64,000 nucleotides of DNA from Desulfomicrobium macestii. Its GTDB lineage: Bacteria > Desulfobacterota > Desulfovibrionia > Desulfovibrionales > Desulfomicrobiaceae. Under the pieces are notes generated by a model. That model saw only the letters and a list, made by a program, of their open reading frames with translations. It was not told the origin of the DNA and did no database searches. Each line of letters opens with the position of its first letter. Within the stretch, counting starts at the first letter, position 1. The stretch is from contig NZ_JADBGG010000004.1 in NCBI RefSeq assembly GCF_014873765.1, forward strand, positions 62,001-126,000, written 5' to 3'. The position numbers and the translations under genes are program-made. This document shows, in pieces, positions 1 through 8,132 of this stretch.

Positions 1-1088
1 TCCATGATGTTTTTGAGCTCGCGCACGTTGCCCGGAAAATCGTGGGCGTACACATGGCGCTGGGCTTTGGGGCTTATGGCGGCGATGTTCTTTTTGAAAC
101 GCGTCGCATAATGGCCCATGAAATGATGCAGCAGGAACCCGAGGTCTTCCCCGCGATCCTTGAGCCTGGGCAGGTGCAGGCGGATGGCTGAAATGCGATG
201 GAAAAGATCCTCCCGCAGACGCCCCTCCTGCACCAGCTTTTCCGGCGACTCGGCCGTGGAAGCCATGAGCCGGGCGTTTGCCCGCATGGGTTTGCCCGCG
301 CCGACAGGCAGAATGGTGCCCTCGTCCAGAAATCTGACCAGACTGCTTTGCTGCGAGAGAGGCAGATCCGCGATTTCCGAGAGGTACAGGGTTCCGCCCT
401 GGGCCTGCTGGAACCTGCCGGACTTGAGTTCTCCGTCCGGCCCCTGCATGCGTCCGAACAGTTCGGCGTCGAGCAGTTCGGAGGGCATGGGCCCGCAGCT
501 GAAGCGCACGAAAGGCTCGCGTGATCGTGGCGAGGCCTTGTGCACCGATTCGGCCAAAAGATCCTTGCCTGTGCCGGTTTCGCCGGTGATCAGCACCGGA
601 GTGTCGTGCTGAGCGATGACAGGCACAAGGCCGAGAATCTTTTTCATGCCCGGGCTGCGTCCCACGATTTGGCCGTGGTCCGCGACCTGGGACAGGCGTG
701 CCTCGATTTCCCGCAGGGCCGTCAATTCTTCCACCACGTCGAGCACGCAGATGGGCCGGTTGTTTCCATCCAGAACGCGCACCGGAGTGATGCGGACGGG
801 AATCTTGCGGTGATGACGGTTGATGCAATCGGTCTCGATCCCGACTCCCGGAACCGTCTCCTTCCCGTGGGGACAGTCCTGCAGGCAGGCCCGGCTGCGC
901 AGGACGTGCCTGCAAGGCAGCCCGCGCACTTCTTCCCGGTTGTACCCGGTCAGGGCTTCGAGGGCCTTGTTGAGCATGAGGACATGCCCCTCGTTGTCCA
1001 GGAGGGCCACCCCAACGGGCAGCCCATCCAGAAGGGAGGGCAGGTCCGGGCAATCGGTGCCGATCAATTCTTCAATCCGTTTGAGCAC
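1..1088 (-). CDS. PAS-containing sigma-54-activator-like regulator lacking GAFTGA (3' end outside window)
   Basis: The gene starts at a GTG (1086-1088) preceded by AGGAGAG, and its C-terminus lies beyond the left edge. Residues about 15-125 form a PAS-like sensor module with a Cys cluster (GLPCRHVLRSRACLQDCP). An AAA+ domain follows with Walker A GETGTGKD. Where sigma-54 activators carry GAFTGA, this protein reads ELFGRMQGPDGELKSGRF, so the sigma-54-contacting loop is absent. The Walker B region reads GGTLYLSEI instead of the usual LDE. The later DLFHRIS and FPGNVRELK motifs are intact. In the family, loss of GAFTGA is seen in TyrR-like proteins that do not activate sigma-54. It is the last gene of the TauE operon, 11 bp after the small membrane protein. 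A modulator or repressor role is inferred. Confidence 0.85.
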   Translation of the reverse strand, partial: MLKRIEELIGTDCPDLPSLLDGLPVGVALLDNEGHVLMLNKALEALTGYNREEVRGLPCRHVLRSRACLQDCPHGKETVPGVGIETDCINRHHRKIPVRITPVRVLDGNNRPICVLDVVEELTALREIEARLSQVADHGQIVGRSPGMKKILGLVPVIAQHDTPVLITGETGTGKDLLAESVHKASPRSREPFVRFSCGPMPSELLDAELFGRMQGPDGELKSGRFQQAQGGTLYLSEIADLPLSQQSSLVRFLDEGTILPVGAGKPMRANARLMASTAESPEKLVQEGRLREDLFHRISAIRLHLPRLKDRGEDLGFLLHHFMGHYATRFKKNIAAISPKAQRHVYAHDFPGNVRELKNIM

Positions 1089-1099
1089 GAGCCTCTCCT

Positions 1100-1519
1100 T
1101 TAGTGCGCGCCGCCTCCGACGATTCCGGATGCCGCGAAGCAGAGGACCAGGACTTCAAGAAACGCAATGATGGCGAACACGAAGTCCTTTTTCTTGAGGT
1201 AGGCAAGGGTGACCGGGATGTAGGCCACGATGGTCAGGCCGCCCAGAAGCGCGATTCCAAGGAAGTTCAGGAAGTCGCCGTTGGACAGTAGGGTCGCCCA
1301 GCCCCAGCCGGTGGGCACGTTGTTGTCCGCGAGATACTGTCCCACGGGCAACCCCCAGTATTTGATCACGTTGTCCATGGACACGTAGGGGTCCATGATG
1401 CCGGTGACGTAGAGCAAGTATGTTACCAGCATGAGCGCGAGGCCGCTCCAACATCCGTAGAAGAGGATGTTTGCGTATGCGATCTGTTCGGCAGGCGCGT
1501 TGGTATCGGGTTTATTCAT
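1100..1519 (-). CDS. Small three-helix membrane protein of the sulfite-exporter operon
   Basis: A protein of 139 residues starting at the ATG at 1517-1519, which has the ribosome binding site AAGGAGA; an upstream in-frame extension lacks one. Three hydrophobic stretches are visible, at about residues 15-40, 75-100 and 108-132, and the C-terminus ends in a Gly-rich tail (GIVGGGAH). It has no catalytic motif I recognise. It resembles DUF1634-type partners of TauE/SafE transporters in size and topology, but that assignment is tentative. It sits 28 bp downstream of the TauE gene and 11 bp upstream of the regulator gene, so it is probably co-transcribed and may be an accessory subunit of the exporter. 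Confidence 0.75.
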   Translation of the reverse strand: MNKPDTNAPAEQIAYANILFYGCWSGLALMLVTYLLYVTGIMDPYVSMDNVIKYWGLPVGQYLADNNVPTGWGWATLLSNGDFLNFLGIALLGGLTIVAYIPVTLAYLKKKDFVFAIIAFLEVLVLCFAASGIVGGGAH

Positions 1520-1547
1520 GTCTTTTCTCCTTAGATTCTGGAATATG

Positions 1548-2537
1548 TTAGAAGCCCAGGCCCTTGGCCAATGCCTTTCCACCCGCGAAGAGCAGCACGC
1601 CGATGACCATGTAGCGGATGAAGGTGGGCTTGGCGATGGCCAGCAGGCGCACGCCGACGAAAGAACCCATCATCAGTCCCACGATGGAGGGAATGGCCAT
1701 GAGCGGGATGACGCAACCCTGGTTCAGATAAACCCAGGCGGCGGAGGTATCGGTGATGGAGAGGAGAAATTTGCTGGTGCCGACGGCGACCTTGAGCGGC
1801 GCGCCCATGAGCAGGTTCAGGACGGGAACGTTTGCCCAGCCTGCGCCAAGTCCGAACATGCCGGCCATGATGCCGATGACGATGAAGAGCAGGAGGCCCA
1901 TGACGGTGCGGTGTGTTTTCCACTCCACGATCTCGCCGGTGGCAGGTTCCATGTAGGCGCCTCTCATTCCAAAGGCCAGGCTCAGGGCGTCCTGCTTTTC
2001 AACGACGGGACGGGCCGTGTTCTTGGAGAGCAGAAGCAGGATGGCGATGCCCATGATGGTGCCGCCCAGGCACATCTGGACGATGTGGTTCGGCAGGGCA
2101 AGGCCAAGGAAGGCGCCGGCGATGGCGCAACTTGATGCTATGAGCGCCACCGGAAGAGCCAGGCGCAGGCTGGCCAGGTTGCGCTTCAGCAGACCGGGAC
2201 CGGCGGCGAGGGCTCCGGCCAGGGCCACAAGCAGGCCCGCGCCACGGACAAAGTCAAGATGGAAGGGGAAAAATCCGCTCACCAGCGGCACGTAGAGCAC
2301 GCCGCCGCCAACACCGGCAAGAACCGCGATGATGCCAAGTATAAAACAGAAAAACAGCAAGATGGTAGGCCAGGCCCACCAGGGCAGGGCGGAAGATGTG
2401 CCCGTGGCTTCCGCCAGCTGTTTGGCTGCTTCATCCGCGAGTTCGGGGTTATTGCTAGCCCAAGACAAAGTGACCAACAGGAGTGCGCCCATTGCGGCCC
2501 CTCCCAGAATTCGCATCCACTTCGTGTTCAGTTTCAT
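1548..2537 (-). CDS. TauE/SafE family sulfite/organosulfonate exporter
   Basis: A membrane protein of 329 residues. It begins with a signal-like hydrophobic segment, then a periplasmic stretch and about eight transmembrane segments arranged as two halves. Each half carries the small-residue motif typical of TauE/SafE (GVGGGVLYVPL and GLGAGWANVPVL). The family moves sulfite or C2 sulfonates across the inner membrane. I chose the ATG at 2535-2537; a TTG 33 bp upstream would add 11 residues but has no ribosome binding site. It heads a three-gene operon with a sigma-54 promoter upstream, and a divergently transcribed sigma-54 activator is probably its regulator. In a sulfate reducer, export of sulfite or import of a sulfonate are both possible. 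Confidence 0.9.
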   Translation of the reverse strand: MKLNTKWMRILGGAAMGALLLVTLSWASNNPELADEAAKQLAEATGTSSALPWWAWPTILLFFCFILGIIAVLAGVGGGVLYVPLVSGFFPFHLDFVRGAGLLVALAGALAAGPGLLKRNLASLRLALPVALIASSCAIAGAFLGLALPNHIVQMCLGGTIMGIAILLLLSKNTARPVVEKQDALSLAFGMRGAYMEPATGEIVEWKTHRTVMGLLLFIVIGIMAGMFGLGAGWANVPVLNLLMGAPLKVAVGTSKFLLSITDTSAAWVYLNQGCVIPLMAIPSIVGLMMGSFVGVRLLAIAKPTFIRYMVIGVLLFAGGKALAKGLGF

Positions 2538-2621
2538 TCCTGTTTCGCTCCCGTTTACACGTTTCCTCAAGCATTGATTGATTCAGCACCACGATGCACA
2601 GCGCATCCGAAGCTCTATCTA

Positions 2622-2637
2622 GGCAAGGAGCGTGCCA
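2622..2637 (-). promoter_or_regulatory. Sigma-54 (-24/-12) promoter of the TauE operon
   Basis: Read on the minus strand the sequence is TGGCACG-CTCC-TTGCC, which matches the sigma-54 consensus TGGCACR-N4-TTGCW with the invariant GG and GC at correct spacing. The predicted start of transcription lies near 2611, leaving about 75 nt of leader before the exporter's ATG. A sigma-54 activator gene with an intact GAFTGA is divergently placed 176 bp away. Confidence 0.85.
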
Positions 2638-2690
2638 GCACGGAAATTCACGCCGGCCGTGTGTTGACGTGTGCGAACGCAGGGAGTAAA

Positions 2691-2716
2691 CGGCAAAATA
2701 TTGCCGCAATCGGCAA
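2691..2716. promoter_or_regulatory. CGGCAA-N4-TTGCCG palindrome, candidate activator site
   Basis: A 16-bp inverted repeat (CGGCAAAATATTGCCG, 2691-2706) followed by another half-site CGGCAA at 2711-2716. It lies about 54 bp upstream of the -24 box of the TauE promoter and about 95 bp before the regulator's start, a normal position for an upstream activating site. The same arms recur at 4007-4022 on the far side of the activator gene. That the neighbouring activator binds it is inferred. Confidence 0.6.
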
Positions 2717-2812
2717 GTTTGTTCCTTTTTTCTCAATCGGCCGGTAGGTCGGGAGGGGAATTTTCAAGCCGTCCTTCCGGTTTTTCAGTATGCGTAATAA
2801 AGGACATAATTA

Positions 2813-3892
2813 ATGGAATTTCGAGCGGATAGCGGTAAAAAAGCCAGGGGTCGGGGGCGCGTTCGAGCTGGCAATAATTTGCCGAATGCTCCGGAGGATT
2901 CCGCCGGAGCGGAGATATTGGAGCTTGGAACCGAGGACGGCCTTGGCAAGTTCGTCATCCAGTCGCGCACCATGCGGGACCTTTATCGTCTGGCCACGCA
3001 GGTGGCTGGTTCGGATGCGACCATCCTGGTTTACGGCGAATCGGGCACGGGCAAGGAGCTCTTCGCCCGGCTCGTGCACCAGCTTTCGGGCCGCAGGGCA
3101 AAGCCCTTCATCCCCGTCAACTGCGGCGTGCTCAAGGGCGAACTCTTCGCCGACAAGTTCTTCGGGCACGAGGCGGGAGCCTTCACCGGTGCGCAGCGCC
3201 AGCGCAAGGGCAGCTTCGAGATGGCCGCCGACGGCACCCTGTTTCTGGATGAAGTGGGCGAGATTCCGCCGCCCAATCAGGTCGATTTTCTGCGTGTCCT
3301 GGAGGAAAAGACCTTCCGTCGCCTGGGCGGGGAGAAGACCCAGCCTTTCGACGCGCGCATCGTTGCGGCCACCAACAGGGTGCTGAACAAGATGGTCACG
3401 GCCGGGGAATTCCGGGCCGATCTGTATTATCGTCTCAACGTCATCCCCGTGACCCTTCCGCCGCTGCGGGAGCGCATCGACGACATCCCGCCCTTGGCCG
3501 AATATTTTCTGGCCATGTATCGGCACCGTTATCACAAGCCCGATGTGCGGCTGGCCCCGGCCACCCTTGATACCCTGTGCGGCTATTCCTGGCCTGGCAA
3601 CGTGCGTGAGTTGCGTAATCTGACCGAACGGCTGGTCCTGCTTTGCGCCGATCCGCTCATTGAACCCGTCCATCTGCCCCTGGAAATGCGCCTGGCCACC
3701 GGGTTGCCGGCGACGGAATGCGGCCAGAACGTCATGACCCTGGAAGCGGCCGTGCGCCAGGCCGAGGTCACGGCCATCATCAGGGGCTGGGCCGAGGCGG
3801 GGGGCAGCAAGGCCCGGTTGGCCGAGATCCTGGCCGTAAGTCCCCGCACCCTGCGCTACAAACTGGCCGAATACGACCTCAAGCTGACCTGA
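2813..3892 (+). CDS. Sigma-54-dependent activator without a recognisable sensor domain
   Basis: A protein of 359 residues with a short, basic N-terminal stretch of about 45 residues instead of a receiver or PAS domain. The AAA+ domain has Walker A GESGTGKE, an intact GAFTGA loop (FGHEAGAFTGAQ), Walker B LFLDEVGEI, the arginine-containing RADLYYRLN and WPGNVRELRNL. The last 50 residues form a Fis-like helix-turn-helix (ARLAEILAVSPRTLRYKL). It is divergent from the TauE operon, whose promoter is sigma-54 type, so it is very probably that operon's activator. With no sensor, activity may be set by its own level or by another protein; the GAFTGA-less regulator encoded in the target operon is a candidate. 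The start has AAAGGA upstream. Confidence 0.9.
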   Translation: MEFRADSGKKARGRGRVRAGNNLPNAPEDSAGAEILELGTEDGLGKFVIQSRTMRDLYRLATQVAGSDATILVYGESGTGKELFARLVHQLSGRRAKPFIPVNCGVLKGELFADKFFGHEAGAFTGAQRQRKGSFEMAADGTLFLDEVGEIPPPNQVDFLRVLEEKTFRRLGGEKTQPFDARIVAATNRVLNKMVTAGEFRADLYYRLNVIPVTLPPLRERIDDIPPLAEYFLAMYRHRYHKPDVRLAPATLDTLCGYSWPGNVRELRNLTERLVLLCADPLIEPVHLPLEMRLATGLPATECGQNVMTLEAAVRQAEVTAIIRGWAEAGGSKARLAEILAVSPRTLRYKLAEYDLKLT

Positions 3893-4006
3893 TCCCATCC
3901 CGCCAGTTCCCGGCGGTTTCATCGCTTTTTCCAGCCTTAATTTCCCAGAGTAAATCCTGAATGCCGTGATGCGCCGCCGCGATTTGCAGCGTCTGTGGTA
4001 TTGCTG

Positions 4007-4022
4007 CGGCAAAATTTTGCCG
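4007..4022. promoter_or_regulatory. Second CGGCAA-N4-TTGCCG palindrome
   Basis: A perfect 16-bp palindrome (CGGCAAAATTTTGCCG), 115 bp after the activator gene. It has the same six-base arms and four-base spacer as the site at 2691-2706. It could be a second operator for the activator or simply a hairpin; no T-run follows, so it is not a standard terminator. Confidence 0.5.
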
Positions 4023-4042
4023 CTTTGAAAAGAGTCGTGTAT

Positions 4043-4066
4043 ATCCGGCATGTTGAAAAGCCGGAT
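4043..4066. other. Hairpin in the 3893-4206 intergenic region
   Basis: Arms ATCCGGC and GCCGGAT are separated by 10 bases. There is no T-run, so termination is uncertain. The rest of this 314-bp gap holds the palindrome at 4007 and the operator-like repeat at 4120; I see no gene in it. Confidence 0.35.
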
Positions 4067-4119
4067 GCTCATCGTGGGTGCTGAAATGAGTGGTTGGATC
4101 AATGGGGAAATGATATGTG

Positions 4120-4155
4120 CATGGTGTCACGCTTTTTGTATTGATTACACGAATG
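4120..4155. promoter_or_regulatory. Operator-like inverted repeat upstream of tonB
   Basis: The right arm reads TTACACGAATGGG. It closely resembles the right arm of the repeat in front of hydA (AGTAGCACGAATGGG). The left arm CATGGTGTCA is a weaker mirror. Total span is 36 bp against 37 bp at hydA. It lies 52 bp before the tonB start codon. Regulator unknown. Confidence 0.45.
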
Positions 4156-4206
4156 GGATGGGTTATGGGTCAATGCGTCACATAAATCATATTACTCCTT
4201 GAATTC

Positions 4207-5130
4207 ATGAGCAATCTAGTCGGGATTACAGACCCCGCCTGTCTTGACGTACCGGAGCTCGGGCAGTGCGAGTGTTACCCTCTTCCTCCCGCGCCGGAGG
4301 GCAGTGCGCCGCGCGGGAGCGGTTTTTCGACCTTGGCCTGTCTTGGCATGGCGATGCTGTTGCATGGCCTGATTTTTCTTCTGGGTCTGACCTTGCCCGT
4401 GAACAGGGCGTTGCCCGATGTCGTGCTCGGCATCAGCCTTGTATCCGGCATTCCGGGTGCAAGCCCGCCTTCCGGACCCGCCGAAAATTCCGGTCCGCCG
4501 GTGTCGGTTCCGTCGAGTCCTGAGCCGGTCCGGGAGAGAGTGCCCATGTCTCCGGTGGTGCCTGCGGCGCAGAAGCCCCGCTCCGTCAAGGCCAAGCCCA
4601 GGGAACCGGTCAAAGTTGTAAGGAAAGAAGCGCCGAGGATCGAGGAAAAATCTGCTCCTGCTCCCCCGTGTGAAGCGGAGCAAGGTGTGTCGGAGCCGGA
4701 ATCGGCCTTGAATGCCGACTCGGACGGCGCGGTGGAAAGTGGGGGGACGGATCTGGCGGCGGTGAGCGTATCGTCCATTTCCGACTCCGTCTCGGGTGGT
4801 CAGGGTGGCGGACATGGCGCAGGCCGATGCGGACCCGTGGAGGCACGCTTTGGCGATGCGGATGGACCTCGCTTCATTCAGCGCGTCATGCCCAAATATC
4901 CGGAACTGGCCCGCCGCCGAGGCCGGGAAGGGCTGGTGGTCCTGCGCCTGGTCATAGGCCCCGGCGGAGATCTGAGGGACGCCCAGGTTGTCGAGGGCGG
5001 AGGGCACGGCTTTGACGAAGCCGCCCTGGCCGCGGTTAGGGCATCCGTTTACGCCCCCGCCACGCGGGGAGGGCGGGGTATGGAGTGTGCCGCCTTGCTG
5101 CCGATTCGTTTCGCTCTGAAAGGAAGCTGA
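4207..5130 (+). CDS. tonB: TonB family energy transducer
   Basis: A protein of 307 residues that couples the proton motive force (through ExbBD) to outer-membrane receptors. It has a cytoplasmic N-terminus of about 45 residues, one transmembrane helix (about 46-66), and a long Pro/Glu/Ser-rich periplasmic spacer with Lys-Pro stretches. The C-terminal TonB domain contains PKYPELARRRGREG and LRLVIGPGG. The N-terminal tail is longer than in typical TonB, and the ATG at 4207 has no clear ribosome binding site, so the start is somewhat uncertain. It opens a run of uptake genes ending with a TonB-dependent receptor at 8920, which is its probable partner. No exbB or exbD is in the window. Confidence 0.9.
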   Translation: MSNLVGITDPACLDVPELGQCECYPLPPAPEGSAPRGSGFSTLACLGMAMLLHGLIFLLGLTLPVNRALPDVVLGISLVSGIPGASPPSGPAENSGPPVSVPSSPEPVRERVPMSPVVPAAQKPRSVKAKPREPVKVVRKEAPRIEEKSAPAPPCEAEQGVSEPESALNADSDGAVESGGTDLAAVSVSSISDSVSGGQGGGHGAGRCGPVEARFGDADGPRFIQRVMPKYPELARRRGREGLVVLRLVIGPGGDLRDAQVVEGGGHGFDEAALAAVRASVYAPATRGGRGMECAALLPIRFALKGS

Positions 5131-5203
5131 CAGCAAGGCGACAGTCGCGGTGCCTCCAAGGACCCGCGCTTTTTTTCAAACCATCAAGCAACGCGAGATT
5201 CCG

Positions 5204-6301
5204 ATGCCGCTTCGCACGTTCCTCCTGATCGGCCTTGTCTTTTGCGCGACCTCTCCGGCTCAGGCCCTTGAAGTCACCGACGCTCTGGGGCGCACCCATG
5301 AACTTCAGGCTCCCGTCAATCGCGTCATCTGCTCCGGCTCCGGCTGCCTGCGCCTCTTGGCCTACCTACAGGCCCAGGATCTGGTCGTGGCCGTGGACGA
5401 CATCGAATCAAGGCGCAACCGCTTCGATTCGCGGCCCTATGCCATGGCCAACCCGCAATTCAAGACCATGCCCATCTTCGGCCGGTTCCGGGGCCAGGAC
5501 AACCCGGAGCTGATCCTGACCCTCGATCCCCAGCCGCAGGTCATCTTCAAGACCTACGCGACCATGGGCCATGACCCGGTGGAACTGCAGAACAAGACAG
5601 GCATCCCCGTGGTCGTGCTCGATGCCGGCAATCTGGGTGCGAAACGTGAAGCTTTCTATGCCTCCCTGCGGCTCATGGGCCGGATCGTGGACAAAGAGGA
5701 GCGGGCCGAAAGCCTCGTCGCCTATTTCGATGCGGCCATCGCCGATCTTGCGCGGCGCACGGCGGATATCCCGGATTCCGGGCGGCCCACGGCCTACATC
5801 GGCGGCGTGGCCTACAAGGGGCCGCACGGTTTTCAGTCCACGGAGCCGACCTATCCGCCTTTTCTGTTCGTGCAGGCCCGCAACCTGGCCCGCGAAGAGG
5901 GCGGGGCGGGCAGGGATCTGAGCAACACGGATGTGGCCAAGGAGAAGATCGTGGTCTGGGATCCTGACCATCTGTTTCTTGACCTCTCCACATTACAGAT
6001 GGGCGAGGATGCCGGTGGCCTGCACGAGTTGCGCACCGATCCCGCCTACGCAACGCTCACGGCCGTGCGCGAGGGGCGGGTTTACGGGGTGCTGCCCTAC
6101 AACTGGTATTCCCAGAATTTCGAATCCATCCTGGCCAACGCCTATTTCGTGGGCAAGACCCTCTATCCGGAACGGTTCGCGGACGTCGATCCAAAAGCCA
6201 AGGCCGACGAGATCTACTCATTTGTCGTCGGCAAGCCTGTTTTCGATGAGATGAATCAGACCTTTTCCGGACTGGCCTTCGTCCCGGTGCCGGTGCGCTG
6301 A
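5204..6301 (+). CDS. ABC transporter periplasmic metal-chelate-binding protein
   Basis: About 365 residues starting at the ATG at 5204, which gives a clean signal peptide (MPLRTFLLIGLVFCATSPAQA). An in-frame start further upstream would only bury this signal. The mature protein has the two-lobed BtuF/FepB-type fold pattern: an N-terminal VTDALGRTHEL strand, VICSGSGCLRLLAYL, and a C-terminal lobe with VYGVLPYNWYSQNFESILAN. Relatives bind siderophores, heme, cobalamin or molybdate. The substrate cannot be read from sequence. The stop overlaps the permease start by one base, so it is in one operon with the permease, ATPase and FmdE-like gene. Confidence 0.88.
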   Translation: MPLRTFLLIGLVFCATSPAQALEVTDALGRTHELQAPVNRVICSGSGCLRLLAYLQAQDLVVAVDDIESRRNRFDSRPYAMANPQFKTMPIFGRFRGQDNPELILTLDPQPQVIFKTYATMGHDPVELQNKTGIPVVVLDAGNLGAKREAFYASLRLMGRIVDKEERAESLVAYFDAAIADLARRTADIPDSGRPTAYIGGVAYKGPHGFQSTEPTYPPFLFVQARNLAREEGGAGRDLSNTDVAKEKIVVWDPDHLFLDLSTLQMGEDAGGLHELRTDPAYATLTAVREGRVYGVLPYNWYSQNFESILANAYFVGKTLYPERFADVDPKAKADEIYSFVVGKPVFDEMNQTFSGLAFVPVPVR

Positions 6302-7368
6302 TGCATTCCGATCACGGAAACGTGCCCGAGGAGTACAAACGCTATCTGGCCGGGAAGGCCTTGGTCGTGGTCGCGTGCATCCTCGCGCTGGCCGGTTTTC
6401 TGCTGTTGTCCCTGTGTGTCGGCGCGGCGGGGTTGCCGCTGGGCGACGTTCTCGCGAGCCTTCTCGGCCAGTCCGCAAGCCCCCGGGTGGACGCCATCGT
6501 GCGCGGCATCCGTCTGCCCCAGGCGCTGGCGGCCATGGTCGCGGGTGGCGGATTGGCCGTGGCCGGAGCGGTCATGCAGGCCATCCTGCGCAACCCGCTG
6601 GGGTCCCCCTTCACCCTGGGCATTTCCCACGCAGCCGCCTTTGGCGCGGCTTTCTCGGTCATGGCCCTGGACTCGGGGCTCATGACCTCGGGGCAAAGCG
6701 CCGTGAACATCACCAGTCCCTATGTGACCACCGTCTCGGCCTTCCTGGCCAGCCTGGTGGCATCCGGGATCATCATCGCCATTTCACGCACGCGCGGCAC
6801 CAGGCCCGAAACCATGGTCCTGGCCGGGGTGGCCCTGGGCGCGCTCTTCACCGCCGGAACCATGTTCCTGCAGTATTTCGCCACCGACGTGCAGCTCTCG
6901 GCCATGGTCTTCTGGACTTTCGGGGACACGGCCCGCGCTTCATGGACCGAACTTGGGCTGATGAGCTTTGCGACCCTTGGCTGCACTCTCTATTTTCTGG
7001 CCAACAGCTGGAACTACAACGCCATCGACGCCGGGGACGAGACGGCCCGGGGACTCGGGGTACGGGTCGAGCGCGTGCGCATTGTCGGCATGCTGCTGGC
7101 GAGCCTGGTCACGGCCGTGCTCATCGCCTTCCTGGGCATCATCGGCTTCGTAGGGCTGGTCGTGCCGCACATGTTCCGCCGCGTCATTGGAGCGGATCAC
7201 AGGTTTCTGCTGCCTGCATCGCTGGTCGGCGGAGCGCTCTTGCTGCTGGTCTCGGACACGGCGGCCCGGCTCGTCATGGCCCCGCACCTTCTGCCAGTAT
7301 CGGTGCTGACGGCCTTTCTGGGCGCGCCGACGTTTCTCTATCTCATTGTAAGGGGGCGGCGCTCATGA
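6301..7368 (+). CDS. FecCD/BtuC-type ABC transporter permease
   Basis: A permease of 355 residues with about ten transmembrane segments, the usual size for the family. Recognisable family segments are RGIRLPQALAAMVAGGGLAVAG, the ILRNPLGSPFTLG motif, and the coupling region GFVGLVVPHMFRRVIG near residue 285. It forms the membrane channel of a vitamin B12 or siderophore-type importer with the preceding binding protein and the following ATPase. Its start overlaps the upstream stop by one base and its end overlaps the ATPase start by four. Confidence 0.92.
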   Translation: MHSDHGNVPEEYKRYLAGKALVVVACILALAGFLLLSLCVGAAGLPLGDVLASLLGQSASPRVDAIVRGIRLPQALAAMVAGGGLAVAGAVMQAILRNPLGSPFTLGISHAAAFGAAFSVMALDSGLMTSGQSAVNITSPYVTTVSAFLASLVASGIIIAISRTRGTRPETMVLAGVALGALFTAGTMFLQYFATDVQLSAMVFWTFGDTARASWTELGLMSFATLGCTLYFLANSWNYNAIDAGDETARGLGVRVERVRIVGMLLASLVTAVLIAFLGIIGFVGLVVPHMFRRVIGADHRFLLPASLVGGALLLLVSDTAARLVMAPHLLPVSVLTAFLGAPTFLYLIVRGRRS

Positions 7369-8120
7369 TGCTCTCGGTGTGTGGGGTGCATTTCACCTAC
7401 AATAGCCATCCGCTTCTGCGAAACATCGATTTCAGCCTTGAGCGCGGCGAGCTTTTGGCCATTCTCGGCCCCAACGGAGTGGGCAAGACCACGCTCCTGA
7501 AATGCATGAACGCCATACTGCGCCCGGCCTCGGGGGCGATTTTGGTGCAGGAGCGCGACATTCTCTCGCTTGCGCCCGCCGATATCGCCCGCGACATCGG
7601 CTATGTCTCGCAGAAGAACGAGGCCTCCCGCCTGACGGTCTTCGACGCCGTGCTGATGGGTCGCACCCCGCACATACGCTGGCGCATGAGCGACGACGAC
7701 CTGCGCAAGACCGACGCCATCCTGCACACCATGGACCTGTGCTCCAAGGCCATGCGCCACATCGACACCCTGAGCGGCGGCGAATTGCAGAAAGTGTGCA
7801 TCGCGCGCGCCCTGGTGCAGGAGCCTTCGCTGCTGCTGCTCGACGAGCCCACCAGCGCGCTGGATCTCAAGAATCAGGTCGAGATCATGAACCTCATCCG
7901 CCGGGTGGTGGATGAGCACCGCATCGCGGCGGTCATGAGCATGCACGACCTGAACATGGCCCTGCGCCATGCCGACAAGACGATTTTCCTGAAGGATGGA
8001 GACATCCACGCCATGACCACGCCCGGCTGCGTGACCCCGGAGATCATCCACGAAGTCTACGGCCTGCCGGTGCACATTCATCGCATTGACGGCCAATCCA
8101 TAGTCATCCCCCAAAATTAA
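7365..8120 (+). CDS. ABC transporter ATP-binding protein (FepC/BtuD type)
   Basis: A nucleotide-binding subunit of 251 residues. It shows Walker A GPNGVGKTTLLK (about 36-47), a Q-loop in GYVSQKNEASRLTV, the signature LSGGELQKVCIARAL, Walker B LLLLDEPTSALD and the H-loop MSMHDLNMAL. Two ATGs are adjacent (7365 and 7368) behind an AGGGGG site; either may be used. It powers the FecCD-type permease encoded immediately upstream and is followed after 12 bp by the FmdE-like gene. Confidence 0.92.
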   Translation: MMLSVCGVHFTYNSHPLLRNIDFSLERGELLAILGPNGVGKTTLLKCMNAILRPASGAILVQERDILSLAPADIARDIGYVSQKNEASRLTVFDAVLMGRTPHIRWRMSDDDLRKTDAILHTMDLCSKAMRHIDTLSGGELQKVCIARALVQEPSLLLLDEPTSALDLKNQVEIMNLIRRVVDEHRIAAVMSMHDLNMALRHADKTIFLKDGDIHAMTTPGCVTPEIIHEVYGLPVHIHRIDGQSIVIPQN

Positions 8121-8132
8121 AAGGAGAATTGC

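Noticed and set aside
2810..4102. Long open frame of 430 codons on the minus strand
   Set aside because: It is antisense to the well-supported sigma-54 activator gene, has no recognisable motifs and is rich in the residue pattern expected of a GC-rich shadow frame.
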